NCBI GenBank assembly: GCA_965197005.1
Contig: OZ239982.1
Coordinates: 1,860,001-1,924,000 of the forward strand
DNA: 64,000 bases
Origin: G965197005 sp965197005
GTDB taxonomy: Bacteria; Pseudomonadota; Gammaproteobacteria; Pseudomonadales; Oceanobacteraceae
Direction: 5' to 3'
The notes below the pieces were generated by a model. The model worked only from the letters and a program-made list of their open reading frames with translations. It was not told where the DNA came from and made no database searches. Every line of letters starts with the position of its first letter. Within the stretch, counting starts at the first letter, position 1. Positions 34,541 to 43,600 of the stretch are shown here, in pieces. The translations under genes and the position numbers were made by a program.

Positions 34541-34673
34541 TCCTTTGTCCTTTGTCCTTTGTCCTTTGTCCTTTGTCCTTTGTCCTTTGTCCTTTGTCCT
34601 TTGTCCTTTGTCCTTTGTCCTTTGTCCTTTGTCCTTTGTCCTTTGTCCTTTGTCCTCTGTCCTCTGTCCTCTG
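34541..34673. repeat. Heptanucleotide tandem repeat (about 19 copies)
   Basis: TCCTTTG repeats head to tail for about 133 bp; the last three units read TCCTCTG. On the minus strand it is open as a GQRTKDK heptapeptide repeat, but no conserved protein surrounds it. The rest of 34414-35159 is intergenic and holds palindromic elements. Confidence 0.9.
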
Positions 34674-34770
34674 GCGTAAGAGATGAAACCATTATCTAGT
34701 TCTCGTGATATTGCCTGCGATAACAACAAGCACAAACAAACGTGACATAATAAAAACAAACACTAAAAAT

Positions 34771-34805
34771 AAGTTTAATCTAAGATGCCATCGCAAATTA
34801 AACTT
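34771..34805. repeat. 35-bp palindromic element, copy 1 of 4
   Basis: AAGTTTAATCTAAGAT opens the element and ATTAAACTT closes it as a 9-bp inverted repeat. Related copies are at 35061, 35112 and 36399. All four lie around the two DUF4143 ATPase genes. Confidence 0.65.
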
Positions 34806-35060
34806 AAAAAGTGAAATTCCCTCATAAAAATGGAATTTTTCGCATTTTTAAGTGGGTCAAAGTGTGGTCGCTATAGAATAACAAAAACTATTAGTAAGAA
34901 TAAAAATAAAAATAGAAACCCGCATTTGCTTCTCAAAAACAACATATTTTAAAAAACAAGCTAATTTGTCGCTCAGTTTGAGTCACAATACAGCTTGTTG
35001 CTCAAATTTAGCTATTTTTGAGAAACAAACGTGAAATAATGAAAATAAACACCCAAAAAC

Positions 35061-35146
35061 AAGTTTAATCTAAGATTTAATCTTAAATAAAACTCAAAAA
35101 TTTGCAAAATTAAGTTTAATCTAAGATAATATCGTAAATTAAACTT
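35061..35146. repeat. Palindromic elements, copies 2 and 3
   Basis: Two copies of the AAGTTTAATCTAAGAT element occur at 35061-35095 and 35112-35146; the second has intact inverted ends. They finish 13 bp before the first ATPase start and so may be in its promoter or leader. Confidence 0.6.
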
Positions 35147-35159
35147 AAAAATAGCCACT

Positions 35160-36380
35160 ATGTATATCAAAAGACATTTACAAACCACCTTAAAGGATTT
35201 AGCAAAACAATTCCCTGCAGTGTTGCTTACAGGGGCAAGGCAAGTGGGGAAATCGACCTTGTTACAGCATATTGCCCCTGATTATGGTTATGTGACCTTT
35301 GACGATCCGTTATTGTTGGAACAAGCAAAAAGTGAACCGCAACTGTTTTTCATCAATCATTCAGGCAAAGTGATTTTGGACGAGGTGCAATATGCCCCTG
35401 AGCTGTTTCGTTTGTTAAAACTAGAAATTGACAAACAAAAACAAAATGGCTTGTTTTTATTATCGGGTTCGCAAGCCTTTGAACTAATGAAAAATGTAAG
35501 TGAGACCTTGGCAGGACGGATTGCCATTTTGCAACTCAAAGGGCTATCAATGCGTGAGATTGTCGGCGTTGATTTTGATTTGCCTTTTGTGCCGACAAGC
35601 GATTATTTACACGCACGCGAAACCACGCTACAGGATTATGGCAATGTGTGGGAGCGTATTCATAAAGGCGATATGCCTCGCCTGTATGAGCAAGAAACCC
35701 ACTGGGAAACGTATTACGCTTCCTATGTTTCGACCTATATTGAACGTGATGTCAAGCAATTAACCGCCATTCAAGATTCTGCTCAATTTACCCGTTTTAT
35801 GGTGAGTGTGGCGGTGCGAAGTGGTGAGTTGCTCAATTATTCAAATATCGCCCAAGAAGTCGGCATATCGGTGGATACGGTGAAACGTTGGTTGACGATT
35901 TTACAAACCGCAGGCATTGTTTATTTAATGCAACCGTATAGCAATAATCACCTAAAACGAGCCGTAAAAACGCCTAAATTGTATTTTTTAGATACGGGAT
36001 TAATGGCGTATTTGAGCAAATGGCTAACGCCTGAAACCATTCAAAACGGGGCAAAGAGTGGTCAATTTTTTGAAACCTTTGTGGTCAGCCAAATTATTAA
36101 ATCTTTTACCAATAAAGGCATTGAACCACCGCTATATTTTTATCGTGATACCAATCAAAAAGAAATTGATGTGTTAATTGAATATAACCAAACGCTTTAC
36201 CCTGTAGAAATTAAAACCACAGCAAGCCCCAATAAGAAAATGGCGAAAACCTTTAACTTGATTGACAAAGCGATAAGCCAAACCCATCAACAACGTGGGG
36301 TAGGAGTGATTATCTGCCAATACCCCGAAAAACTGTTTTTAGCCGAGGATTTAGTGGCGTTGCCGCTGGCTTATATTTAA
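35160..36380 (+). CDS. AAA-type ATPase with DUF4143 domain, copy 1
   Basis: The protein has 406 residues. Walker A is LLTGARQVGKSTLL near residue 25, Walker B is KVILDEVQYAPELF, and a sensor-like LFLLSGSQAFELM follows. The middle segment (SYVSTYIERDVKQLTAIQDS) and a C-terminal PD-(D/E)xK-like stretch (DTNQKEIDVLIEYNQTLYPV, EIK) are typical of AAA_14/DUF4143 proteins. Their function is unknown, with some mobile or defence-like distribution. It is flanked by the palindromic elements also found near copy 2. Confidence 0.85.
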   Translation: MYIKRHLQTTLKDLAKQFPAVLLTGARQVGKSTLLQHIAPDYGYVTFDDPLLLEQAKSEPQLFFINHSGKVILDEVQYAPELFRLLKLEIDKQKQNGLFLLSGSQAFELMKNVSETLAGRIAILQLKGLSMREIVGVDFDLPFVPTSDYLHARETTLQDYGNVWERIHKGDMPRLYEQETHWETYYASYVSTYIERDVKQLTAIQDSAQFTRFMVSVAVRSGELLNYSNIAQEVGISVDTVKRWLTILQTAGIVYLMQPYSNNHLKRAVKTPKLYFLDTGLMAYLSKWLTPETIQNGAKSGQFFETFVVSQIIKSFTNKGIEPPLYFYRDTNQKEIDVLIEYNQTLYPVEIKTTASPNKKMAKTFNLIDKAISQTHQQRGVGVIICQYPEKLFLAEDLVALPLAYI

Positions 36381-36398
36381 AACTGAACACCCAAAAAC

Positions 36399-36433
36399 AA
36401 GTTTAATCTAAGATGCCATCGCAGATTAAACCT
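36399..36433. repeat. Palindromic element, copy 4
   Basis: The same AAGTTTAATCTAAGAT opening as the elements at 34771 and 35061, with a near-complementary end (ATTAAACCT). It lies between the two ATPase genes, preceded by the shared string ACACCCAAAAACAAG. Confidence 0.6.
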
Positions 36434-36474
36434 AAAAAAGCAAAGTTCCCCCATAAAAATGTGCTTTTTCGCAT

Positions 36475-36570
36475 TTTTAAGTGGGTAAAAATGTAATTTT
36501 CTCTACTTTTAAGTGGGTAAAAGTGTAATTAACTCTACTTTTAAGTGGGTTAAAGTGTTATTCTGTTGCT
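36475..36570. repeat. Three 32-bp iterons upstream of the second ATPase
   Basis: TTTTAAGTGGGT recurs at 36475, 36507 and 36539, each followed by a similar AAAxTGT...CTCTAC stretch, so the period is 32 bp (about three helical turns). They end 30 bp before the ATPase start. A single related copy is at 34846. Confidence 0.7.
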
Positions 36571-36600
36571 ATTAGGCAATAAGAGGCAACCATAAAAACG

Positions 36601-37935
36601 ATGCAACGACAAATTATTAAACAGTTTATCGACTGGAAAAACAAACCCAATCGCAAGCCCTTAATTATCCAAGGGGCAAGGCAGGTCGGCAAAACGTGGG
36701 CAATGAAACATTTTGGCGAACAAGAATTTAAGCAGGTCGCCTATATCAACTTTGACAATAACAGCCGAATGAAAGCCTTGTTTGAAGCAGATTTTGACCT
36801 TGAGCGGATATTGCTGGGTTTAAGTATTGAAACTGGCGTGGATATTTCTGCCGATAACGTCAATGATACCTTGCTGATTTTTGATGAAATTCAAGAAGTC
36901 CCCAGTGCTTTAACCGCCTTAAAATATTTTTATGAAAACGCCCCTGGCTATGCAATTATTTCTGCGGGTTCGCTACTTGGCATTGCCTTGCACCAAGGTT
37001 TATCTTTTCCTGTGGGCAAGGTGGATTTTATGTCGCTGTATCCGATGTCATTCAATGAATTTTTATTGGCTATAGGTGAAAAAAAATTACTGGACTTATT
37101 AATGTTGCAGGACTGGACGTTAATTAGTGCAATGAAAAGTAAATACATTGAACGCTTAAAGCAATATTATTTTATTGGCGGAATGCCAGAGGCAGTACAA
37201 GCCTTTATTGATGGACGAGGTTTTGACGAGGTGCGAGCGGTGCAAAACCATCTGTTGATGGCGTATGAGCAAGATTTTTCTAAGCATATCGATAATGCCT
37301 CCTTGGTGGCTAGGGTGCGTGCTTTGTGGCAGATTGTGCCTAGCGAGCTGGCAAAAGAGAATAAAAAATTTAAGGTGAGCAGTATTCAAAAAGGCACACG
37401 CTTTAAGGATATTGAACTTGCCCTGCAGTGGTTAAACGACTGCGGTTTGGTTCATTCTGTGTATCGCATTAATAAGCCTAATCTGCCATTGGGCATTTAT
37501 CGTGAAAATATATTTAAGCTATTTTATTTAGATGTGGGTTTGCTGGGGGCAAAATCACAGTTAAGTGCTAAAACCTTACTAGACGGCAACCGCCTGTTTA
37601 GTGAATTTAAGGGAGCATTAACCGAACAATATGTTTATCAACAGCTACAAGTTAATCATTTCAATCCGTTTTATTGGGCGAAAGATAATAGCACTGCTGA
37701 GGTAGACTTCCTTATTCAGCACGAGCAAGCAATTTATCCTATAGAAGTGAAAGCAGAAGCAAATTTGCGCGCCAAAAGCCTAAAAATATATAGCGATACG
37801 TTCGCTCCGCCAATGGCCTTACGGTTTTCGATGGCGGATTACCAAAAGCAAGATTGGTTAATCAATGTGCCTTTATATGCGCTGGAAAATATTCAAGAGA
37901 TGATACAAAAGCGAGAACCAAAGCAGAAGCCTTAA
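36601..37935 (+). CDS. AAA-type ATPase with DUF4143 domain, copy 2
   Basis: The protein has 444 residues. It has Walker A (IIQGARQVGKTWAM), Walker B (TLLIFDEIQEVPSAL), and IISAGSLLGIAL, then LYPMSFNEFLLAIGE and a C-terminal nuclease-like fold remnant (STAEVDFLIQHEQAIYPIEV, KAEA). Same superfamily as copy 1 but clearly diverged. No partner gene is next to either ATPase. Iterons directly upstream suggest specific regulation. Confidence 0.85.
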   Translation: MQRQIIKQFIDWKNKPNRKPLIIQGARQVGKTWAMKHFGEQEFKQVAYINFDNNSRMKALFEADFDLERILLGLSIETGVDISADNVNDTLLIFDEIQEVPSALTALKYFYENAPGYAIISAGSLLGIALHQGLSFPVGKVDFMSLYPMSFNEFLLAIGEKKLLDLLMLQDWTLISAMKSKYIERLKQYYFIGGMPEAVQAFIDGRGFDEVRAVQNHLLMAYEQDFSKHIDNASLVARVRALWQIVPSELAKENKKFKVSSIQKGTRFKDIELALQWLNDCGLVHSVYRINKPNLPLGIYRENIFKLFYLDVGLLGAKSQLSAKTLLDGNRLFSEFKGALTEQYVYQQLQVNHFNPFYWAKDNSTAEVDFLIQHEQAIYPIEVKAEANLRAKSLKIYSDTFAPPMALRFSMADYQKQDWLINVPLYALENIQEMIQKREPKQKP

Positions 37936-38104
37936 AAAATCATAGTAAATGACTTTAAATACTTATGATTTTTTTATTACAATAAAAAACACAAAATAGC
38001 CAGATAAAGCCAACGCAAACAGTATTTTAATCTGTTTAACACAAACTTGGCGCATATCTGCTACCCTTAATGATGTCTTTTATTTATAAACTCAGAGAAA
38101 AACA

Positions 38105-38449
38105 ATGAACAAACCACAAATAAGTAATGACCCGTTATACCAGATGCTTAGAAATGACGATATTGATGCATTTAACCAAGCACGCAAATCTGGTGCGCCT
38201 TGTAACCTTAGAGGTTGTGATTTGCGTGGCTTAGACCTACGCGGATTAGATATGTCAGGATTAGATTTAACAGATGCCTACTTTCGTGGTACGGATTTAC
38301 GTGGTATTAATTTTTCTGATTGTTGTCTTGATGGTGCAAGTTTAGCAGATGCAAAAATTAGCGGCTGTTACTTCCCTACGGATTTATCTGCCGCAGAAAT
38401 TCAACTTTCGGTAACACAGGGAACCCGACTAAGACACAAAAAAGATTAA
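38105..38449 (+). CDS. Pentapeptide-repeat protein
   Basis: The protein has 114 residues. From about residue 33, roughly twelve pentapeptides follow the A/D-L/F-x-x pattern (NLRGC DLRGL DLRGL DMSGL). That predicts a right-handed quadrilateral helix of three turns. A short helical N-terminus and a basic end (RLRHKKD) flank it. It is too short to resemble Qnr-type gyrase protectors; function unknown. Confidence 0.8.
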   Translation: MNKPQISNDPLYQMLRNDDIDAFNQARKSGAPCNLRGCDLRGLDLRGLDMSGLDLTDAYFRGTDLRGINFSDCCLDGASLADAKISGCYFPTDLSAAEIQLSVTQGTRLRHKKD

Positions 38450-38548
38450 ATCACTCATAAATCCTACTAAAACACTCAAGTTTTGCCAAAAATAACCCTT
38501 TTGTTTTCAATGACTTAAAATTATTTGCGATTTATTTTTATTAAATGT

Positions 38549-38577
38549 TTGACATTACTAACAACAATGATTAGTAT
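38549..38577 (+). promoter_or_regulatory. Promoter of the candidate sRNA
   Basis: A perfect TTGACA (38549-38554), 17-bp spacing and TAGTAT (38572-38577) give a predicted start near 38584, with no ORF downstream before a strong terminator. Confidence 0.65.
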
Positions 38578-38583
38578 TTTGCA

Positions 38584-38735
38584 TGTCCAGTGTGAGTTAT
38601 CCCTCTCTCATAACTCATCTGGCTAAGTCACCTAATTAATAAAACTCTCTCTCAATTTATTAATTATGGTGCTCTCTCATCTAGCCGTAATCCAAATCAC
38701 GGTTTTTTTGCCACTGCTTGCAGTGGCTTTTTTTT
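38584..38735 (+). ncRNA. Candidate sRNA with CUCUCUC hairpin loops
   Basis: This is a non-coding stretch with its own promoter and an intrinsic terminator. Hairpin 1 (38587-38622) has about 13 bp with one bulge and the loop CCCTCTCTC. Hairpin 2 (38633-38666) has an 11-bp stem, TAATTAATAAA/TTTATTAATTA, and a loop with CTCTCTCTC. A weaker third fold presents GCTCTCTC (38671-38678). Repeating a pyrimidine motif in loops is the layout of sRNAs that pair with Shine-Dalgarno sequences. Not a family I can name. Confidence 0.6.
38710..38735 (+). terminator. Intrinsic terminator of the sRNA region
   Basis: The arms GCCACTG and CAGTGGC enclose CTTG and are followed by eight T's. The complementary A-rich sequence upstream could also serve the convergent cyclase gene. 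Confidence 0.9.
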
Positions 38736-38750
38736 GCCCTTATTTTTATG

Positions 38751-39995
38751 CTAGCTAACAACCTGATTGCGACCTTGTTCCTTGGCTAAATATAAACGCT
38801 GATCTGCCAGCTGGATTAAGGTTTTAGCAGAAGCGTTAATACTAGGTACAAGTGTTGCGATACCCGCACTAATGGTTACCACTTCAAAAGGGGAGTTGGT
38901 ATGGACTAGCTGCATTTGCTGTATTTCTTGTCTTAGTAAGTCCACCAAAGAGTGCAGCTGTGATTTTTCAATATTAGGCAATAGCCAAATAAATTCTTCC
39001 CCGCCATAGCGTGCAATAACATCACCTGCACGCACGGATTTTTTGCTAATCAAACGTGCAACCCTCTTTAAGCATTCGTCTCCTTGCTGATGCCCATAGG
39101 TATCGTTGTAGCGTTTAAAAAAGTCTACATCAATCATGACGACACTTAAAAAATGAGCATCTCGCATGCCTCGGCGCCATTCTATATTTAACTGCCGATT
39201 AAAATAACGACGATTGAACATGCCTGTTAAGCTATCCGTTAAAGAGACCTTATGCAGTAAATCAATCATCTGATTTTGCCGCTCACCTTCTAAGCCTAAC
39301 AAATAGTTTTTTACAAAATTAAGGCGCTTTGCTTTTTCCATGTTGTAGCTTAAAACACTCCCCATTAAAATAAAAAATCCCCAAAAACAAAGCACTAAAG
39401 CAATATAAACCAGTGCTAAAAAGCGCAAATTACCGTCTAGTTCATTATTAATTAACATATATCCCATAATTAAGGCATAGGCTAAGTAAGTGCTAACTGA
39501 TGAGATTATAAATAAAACAAATTTATATCGTAAAACCAAAATAGCACCCATTTGTACGCCAATTAAACCAACGGGATATACATAATTTAAAGGCACTTCT
39601 AGTAATAAAGAGAAACTACTCACAGAAGCACCAATAGCAAAAATAACCAATGCTGATAGTGGCTCAATGTATTTTTCTTGATGTGTATATAAACAGTAGA
39701 TATAGCCAACAGATGCAACTGAAACCACAGCAAACCGTGCGGCCAGCATTAAAATAGCCCCCTGCCCTGTAATTAAAATATCAACCCAGAAAAAAGATAA
39801 ATAGATGAGTAATGCCCACATATGAAATTTATATTCTGTTTCATATAATCTTTTTTTCCATGCGATAAAATATTTTTCTTCTAGCTCTGGAATAAAACGA
39901 AAACCAAATTTATATGGTAGATAAGGCTTTTTATAACGATCTATTTTAGCTGTTAATGCCTCAAGACTGCTTTGTGCAAGAATGTCATCTGACAT
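38751..39995 (-). CDS. Membrane diguanylate cyclase (GGDEF)
   Basis: The protein has 414 residues. The N-terminal half has about six membrane spans; the C-terminal GGDEF domain makes cyclic-di-GMP. It carries DSLTGMFNRRYF, the active-site motif RYGGEEF, and an RAGD five residues upstream that is the product-inhibition I-site (RxxD). It shares its terminator region with the sRNA gene facing it. There is no EAL domain. Confidence 0.92.
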   Translation of the reverse strand: MSDDILAQSSLEALTAKIDRYKKPYLPYKFGFRFIPELEEKYFIAWKKRLYETEYKFHMWALLIYLSFFWVDILITGQGAILMLAARFAVVSVASVGYIYCLYTHQEKYIEPLSALVIFAIGASVSSFSLLLEVPLNYVYPVGLIGVQMGAILVLRYKFVLFIISSVSTYLAYALIMGYMLINNELDGNLRFLALVYIALVLCFWGFFILMGSVLSYNMEKAKRLNFVKNYLLGLEGERQNQMIDLLHKVSLTDSLTGMFNRRYFNRQLNIEWRRGMRDAHFLSVVMIDVDFFKRYNDTYGHQQGDECLKRVARLISKKSVRAGDVIARYGGEEFIWLLPNIEKSQLHSLVDLLRQEIQQMQLVHTNSPFEVVTISAGIATLVPSINASAKTLIQLADQRLYLAKEQGRNQVVS

Positions 39996-40092
39996 GATAT
40001 ATCCTTTGTTATTTCATAGTGTTGCCAAGGCGGTATAATATAAACAAACAATAACTCTACATTTAATCTAACTCTCAAATACAGGTATTTTT

Positions 40093-41025
40093 ATGGCTCT
40101 TTATACAGATATTACACAGTCTATTGGCAATACTCCCTTGGTAAAAATCCAACATCTTACCTCTCATTCTAGCTTATATGTGAAATTAGAAAACAGAAAT
40201 CCTGCACATTCTGTTAAATGCCGTATAGGTGCAAATATGATATGGCAAGCAGAGCAAGATGGCATACTAAAACAAGGTATGGAAATTATTGAACCCACCA
40301 GTGGTAATACGGGCATAGCCCTTGCCTTTGCTGGTGCTGCCAAAGGTTATAAAGTCACCTTAACAATGCCCGACAGCATGAGCCTTGAGCGACGTAAATT
40401 AATGCAGGCTTTAGGTGCAAACCTAGTTTTAACCGAAGGCGCAAAGGGCATGCAAGGGGCTGTAGATAAAGCCTTAGAGTTAGTCCAACAAGCACCAGAT
40501 AAACGGCTTTGCTTAAAGCAATTTGAAAATCCTGCTAATCCTGCCATTCATGAAAAAACCACAGGCCCTGAAATATGGGCAGATACCGATGGTCAAATTG
40601 ATGTATTTATTGCAGGTGTGGGAACAGGCGGCACAATAAGTGGGGTCAGTCGCTTTTTAAAACAACATAAAGCCATAGAATCAATTGCGGTTGAACCTGC
40701 GGACTCGCCTCTTATTACACAGTTTAAAAATGGCGAGCCTTTAAAACCAGCGCCTCATAAAATACAAGGAATTGGTGCTAACTTTATTCCTAAAAACCTA
40801 GACTTAGATATTATTGATGGGGTTATGACCGCCACTAATGAAGAAGCCATACAAACCGCCCATGCTCTAATGCAAAAAGAGGGTATCTTAGCAGGCATAA
40901 GTTGCGGTGCAGCCATGAGTGCAGCACTCAAACTTGCAGACAAACCTGAGTATGCAGATAAAACCATAGTGGTTATTTTGCCAGATTCTGGTGAACGCTA
41001 TTTGTCTTCTGCACTATTTAATTAA
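40093..41025 (+). CDS. cysK: Cysteine synthase A
   Basis: The protein has 310 residues. It makes cysteine from O-acetylserine and sulfide with PLP. The PLP lysine is in [13 protein letters not shown], the substrate loop is [17 protein letters not shown], the phosphate site is [15 protein letters not shown], and the C-terminal [10 protein letters not shown] is kept, all close to enterobacterial CysK. A hairpin follows. Confidence 0.94.
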   Translation: MALYTDITQSIGNTPLVKIQHLTSHSSLYVKLENRNPAHSVKCRIGANMIWQAEQDGILKQGMEIIEPTSGNTGIALAFAGAAKGYKVTLTMPDSMSLERRKLMQALGANLVLTEGAKGMQGAVDKALELVQQAPDKRLCLKQFENPANPAIHEKTTGPEIWADTDGQIDVFIAGVGTGGTISGVSRFLKQHKAIESIAVEPADSPLITQFKNGEPLKPAPHKIQGIGANFIPKNLDLDIIDGVMTATNEEAIQTAHALMQKEGILAGISCGAAMSAALKLADKPEYADKTIVVILPDSGERYLSSALFN

Positions 41026-41038
41026 GCCTATTTCACCT

Positions 41039-41071
41039 AGCAGATAACCACTTAAAAAACGGTTATCTGCT
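41039..41071 (+). terminator. Hairpin after cysK
   Basis: The arms AGCAGATAACC and GGTTATCTGCT (11 bp) start 13 bp past cysK and are followed by AAATTAATT. The T-run is poor. Confidence 0.55.
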
Positions 41072-41237
41072 AAATTAATTAAATAAAACAATCGCTTAAA
41101 AATCCATCTAAAAATCAACCTAATATTTAGCACAAAAAGCATGACTTTTTCTGCTTTTTAGCTAAACTAAAGTTTATAAACTTAACGAATGCAAACAATA
41201 CAAAACACCTAAAATACAATAACAAGAGAGCTATCTT

Positions 41238-41939
41238 ATGAATAAAGATAAAGTTGAAAAATCTCGCCTTGGTACATTACTACTACACAAAGGGCTTATT
41301 TCTCAAGAGCAACTCTACCAAGCCCTATCTATGCAAAGCACTGAAAACATGATGCTCGGGGAAATTTTAATTCAACAAGGCTGGATTAGTGCTCAAGATT
41401 TAAAAAACTCATTAAAAAAACAATCTCGTTACCGTATTTGGGCAGCAGTCGGTGCAATATTATTAACCCCTTTACAACCTTTTTTAGCCACTGCCGCAAC
41501 TGCCAGCACGGATACAAACCTTCAATCTGAAAAAATAACCCATATGCAGGCGATGAATGAGACCGAAATGCGCCAAACTACCGCTCAAAAAAGAGTCTCC
41601 CTAGAAGAGAATGAGCTATTACAGTTTGCAGATATTAATATTAACGAGCTGGAGACCAGCAATCAAAGTTTAGAAAACATCATGAATACGCTAATACCAG
41701 GGGCAGATAACTTATTAAATGCCCAAGTTAGTATTGAAGGGGTATCTTATAGAAAAAATCAGATACAAAGCGTAGCAAAAGATGGCAGCGTATCCATTAA
41801 ACTACCTAGCCATATTGCCAAAATATCCCTAAAAGACATTGAGTTTAAAGGCATGAGTGGCAAACACATTGGTGATATTGAACTGAGCAATATCAGCATT
41901 AGCCCTGAAACCAAAGTGACCGTTAGATTTAAAAATTAA
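41238..41939 (+). CDS. Protein with MshE/GspE N-terminal-like domain and one membrane span
   Basis: The protein has 233 residues. Residues 9-65 (LGTLLLHKGLISQEQLYQAL, LGEILIQQGWISAQDLKNSL) resemble the N-terminal domain of type II secretion/pilus ATPases, a domain that in MshE binds cyclic-di-GMP. There is no ATPase domain; instead a membrane span (IWAAVGAILLTPLQPFLATA) and a periplasmic-looking domain follow. The cyclase two genes upstream makes c-di-GMP binding an attractive guess. AAGAGAG is the ribosome site. Confidence 0.6.
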   Translation: MNKDKVEKSRLGTLLLHKGLISQEQLYQALSMQSTENMMLGEILIQQGWISAQDLKNSLKKQSRYRIWAAVGAILLTPLQPFLATAATASTDTNLQSEKITHMQAMNETEMRQTTAQKRVSLEENELLQFADININELETSNQSLENIMNTLIPGADNLLNAQVSIEGVSYRKNQIQSVAKDGSVSIKLPSHIAKISLKDIEFKGMSGKHIGDIELSNISISPETKVTVRFKN

Positions 41940-41956
41940 CCGCTAAAAACACCATC

Positions 41957-41988
41957 TACTATTAACGCAAACCTATGCGTTAATAGTA
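41957..41988. terminator. Hairpin between convergent genes
   Basis: The 13-bp arms TACTATTAACGCA and TGCGTTAATAGTA enclose a 6-base loop, between the 41238 gene and the lipoprotein gene. It probably serves both directions. Confidence 0.6.
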
Positions 41989-42006
41989 AATTATAAATAA
42001 TAATAT

Positions 42007-42483
42007 TTATTTTTTAATATCGGGTTTATTTGGATTATGAATATAAATCTCTTTCTCTGCAGCAGAGAAACAATTTACTTCTTGCAGCTTAAAGGTATTA
42101 CCAAAATAAAAGAAAACCACCAACTTTAAATAATTTAACGGATTGGCGTATGCCTTGAAGCAACGCTTTTCTCCTGCAATAAGATTTACATTCAAAACAT
42201 AAGGGATATCCGCCTGGTCACTTCTTACAAACAAGTTTGTCTCTCCAGATTTTAAATATAAACGGACATATTCACCGCCATCTAAGCTACCATAATCTGC
42301 CTTATTTTCACCAAAAATCAAAGTAATATATTTTGCATTGAAACCACTTTCACGAAACAACAGGACTTCCGCTTTTTGGTCGTTATCGTCTATTTTAGCA
42401 ATGGGCTTTAAATTAATAGGCGTACAACCCACAATAAAAAACAAAGGCAAAATTAATAAAAAACAAAAAATATTTTTTTTCAT
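42007..42483 (-). CDS. Outer membrane or periplasmic lipoprotein (DUF2846-like)
   Basis: The protein has 158 residues, with a lipoprotein signal (CFLLILPLFFIVGC, lipobox V-G-C). The mature part (AEVLLFRESGFNAKYITLIF, YVRLYLKSGETNLFV, AGEKRCFKAYANPL) resembles DUF2846 lipoproteins of unknown function. It is transcribed alone, convergent with the gene to its left. Confidence 0.7.
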   Translation of the reverse strand: MKKNIFCFLLILPLFFIVGCTPINLKPIAKIDDNDQKAEVLLFRESGFNAKYITLIFGENKADYGSLDGGEYVRLYLKSGETNLFVRSDQADIPYVLNVNLIAGEKRCFKAYANPLNYLKLVVFFYFGNTFKLQEVNCFSAAEKEIYIHNPNKPDIKK

Positions 42484-42706
42484 TATTTTCTCTCAATATA
42501 TATTTAACTACTGTAAGCACCCAAAAGGGAGCTTAAATATACACAAGAATGACATTTAAGCTGTTGTTTTTTGTAATTTATTTTAAACAAGCAGCAACAA
42601 TAAACCAGTAAGAATAATAATAGCGATATAGACAGATAGCTAGCCATCAACAAGCCCATCAATCAGACGCACAGGTTAAAGCTACTAGCACCTGTATTAA
42701 CTAAGT

Positions 42707-43600
42707 TTAGTATGCAAACAACAAAGATAGTGCCAATAACGTTGGCGTAAGTAGCGTTATAAACACATTAACCCCAAGGTAGGGAATGAGTTTATCTAAA
42801 TTTTGATGATTATGGCGTACACGCACATAAACCCAAGGCATAGCCAATAGAGGGATAAGACTTATTGCACTAAAAATAGGCAAATAATTTAAAAAAATAC
42901 CCGCTAGTAATAAAAAGAACGTCATCATTGCAAACACAAGATAGACATTGCAACTATGAGAAATGCCGTAAACTATTGGAAAGTGCCTGCGCCCTACTTG
43001 TTTATCTGCTTCAATATCAGGTAGCTGATTAAGCAATAATAGATTGTTTACCAAGAAAAATGGTATCAATGAAAGCAAGCAAACCAACAACGAATAATGA
43101 GAAGTTAATACTAAATAAGTGCCAATAACCATAAGTGGTCCAAAACCCAAACCCGGTGCAAATAGACACAATAAAGGACTGCGATTTAACCAAGGTGTAT
43201 AGGTTAAAATCAGTAAAATACCCAAAATACCAATAGGAGCAAGTAGTATGCCTAAATTGAATAAATAATACCCCCCCACCAGCAAGGTCATTGCCAAACA
43301 AACAATCGCTGCAACTAAAACCGCTTTTGCGCTAGCGGGGTTATTGGGTAGCGCACCACTGCCACCACTAAATGGGGTTTTGTGTGTACGCATATCTAAA
43401 CCACTTTTAAAATCAACATATTCATTAAACAAGTTAACACTTGCATGCGCGCTTAAACTGCCGAATAAAACCAAAAGCAAATCCCAATAAGAAATATCAA
43501 CCTGTAGGTTCTGTGCTGGTGCATAACCCAATAGCACACTAATAGGAGTAAGGATTAAAAAAGGTGGGCGCATAGATTTAACAATGCTTGATATAGACAT
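42707..43600 (-). CDS. UbiA-family prenyltransferase (MenA-like)
   Basis: The protein has 297 residues and about eight or nine membrane spans. The first Asp-rich motif appears as NEYVDFKSGLD and the second as NQLPDIEADKQVGRRHFPI. This fits 1,4-dihydroxy-2-naphthoate or related polyprenyltransferases that attach a lipid tail to a quinone precursor. No other menaquinone gene is nearby, so the exact aromatic substrate is open. Confidence 0.8.
   Translation of the reverse strand: MSISSIVKSMRPPFLILTPISVLLGYAPAQNLQVDISYWDLLLVLFGSLSAHASVNLFNEYVDFKSGLDMRTHKTPFSGGSGALPNNPASAKAVLVAAIVCLAMTLLVGGYYLFNLGILLAPIGILGILLILTYTPWLNRSPLLCLFAPGLGFGPLMVIGTYLVLTSHYSLLVCLLSLIPFFLVNNLLLLNQLPDIEADKQVGRRHFPIVYGISHSCNVYLVFAMMTFFLLLAGIFLNYLPIFSAISLIPLLAMPWVYVRVRHNHQNLDKLIPYLGVNVFITLLTPTLLALSLLFAY

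Noticed and set aside
34505..34759. An 84-codon minus-strand frame with GQRTKDK heptapeptides
   Set aside because: It is produced by the heptanucleotide tract; there is no ribosome site and no conserved flanking domain.
35500..35763. 87-codon plus-strand frame inside the first DUF4143 ATPase
   Set aside because: It overlaps a gene with clear Walker motifs in another frame and has no recognisable domain.
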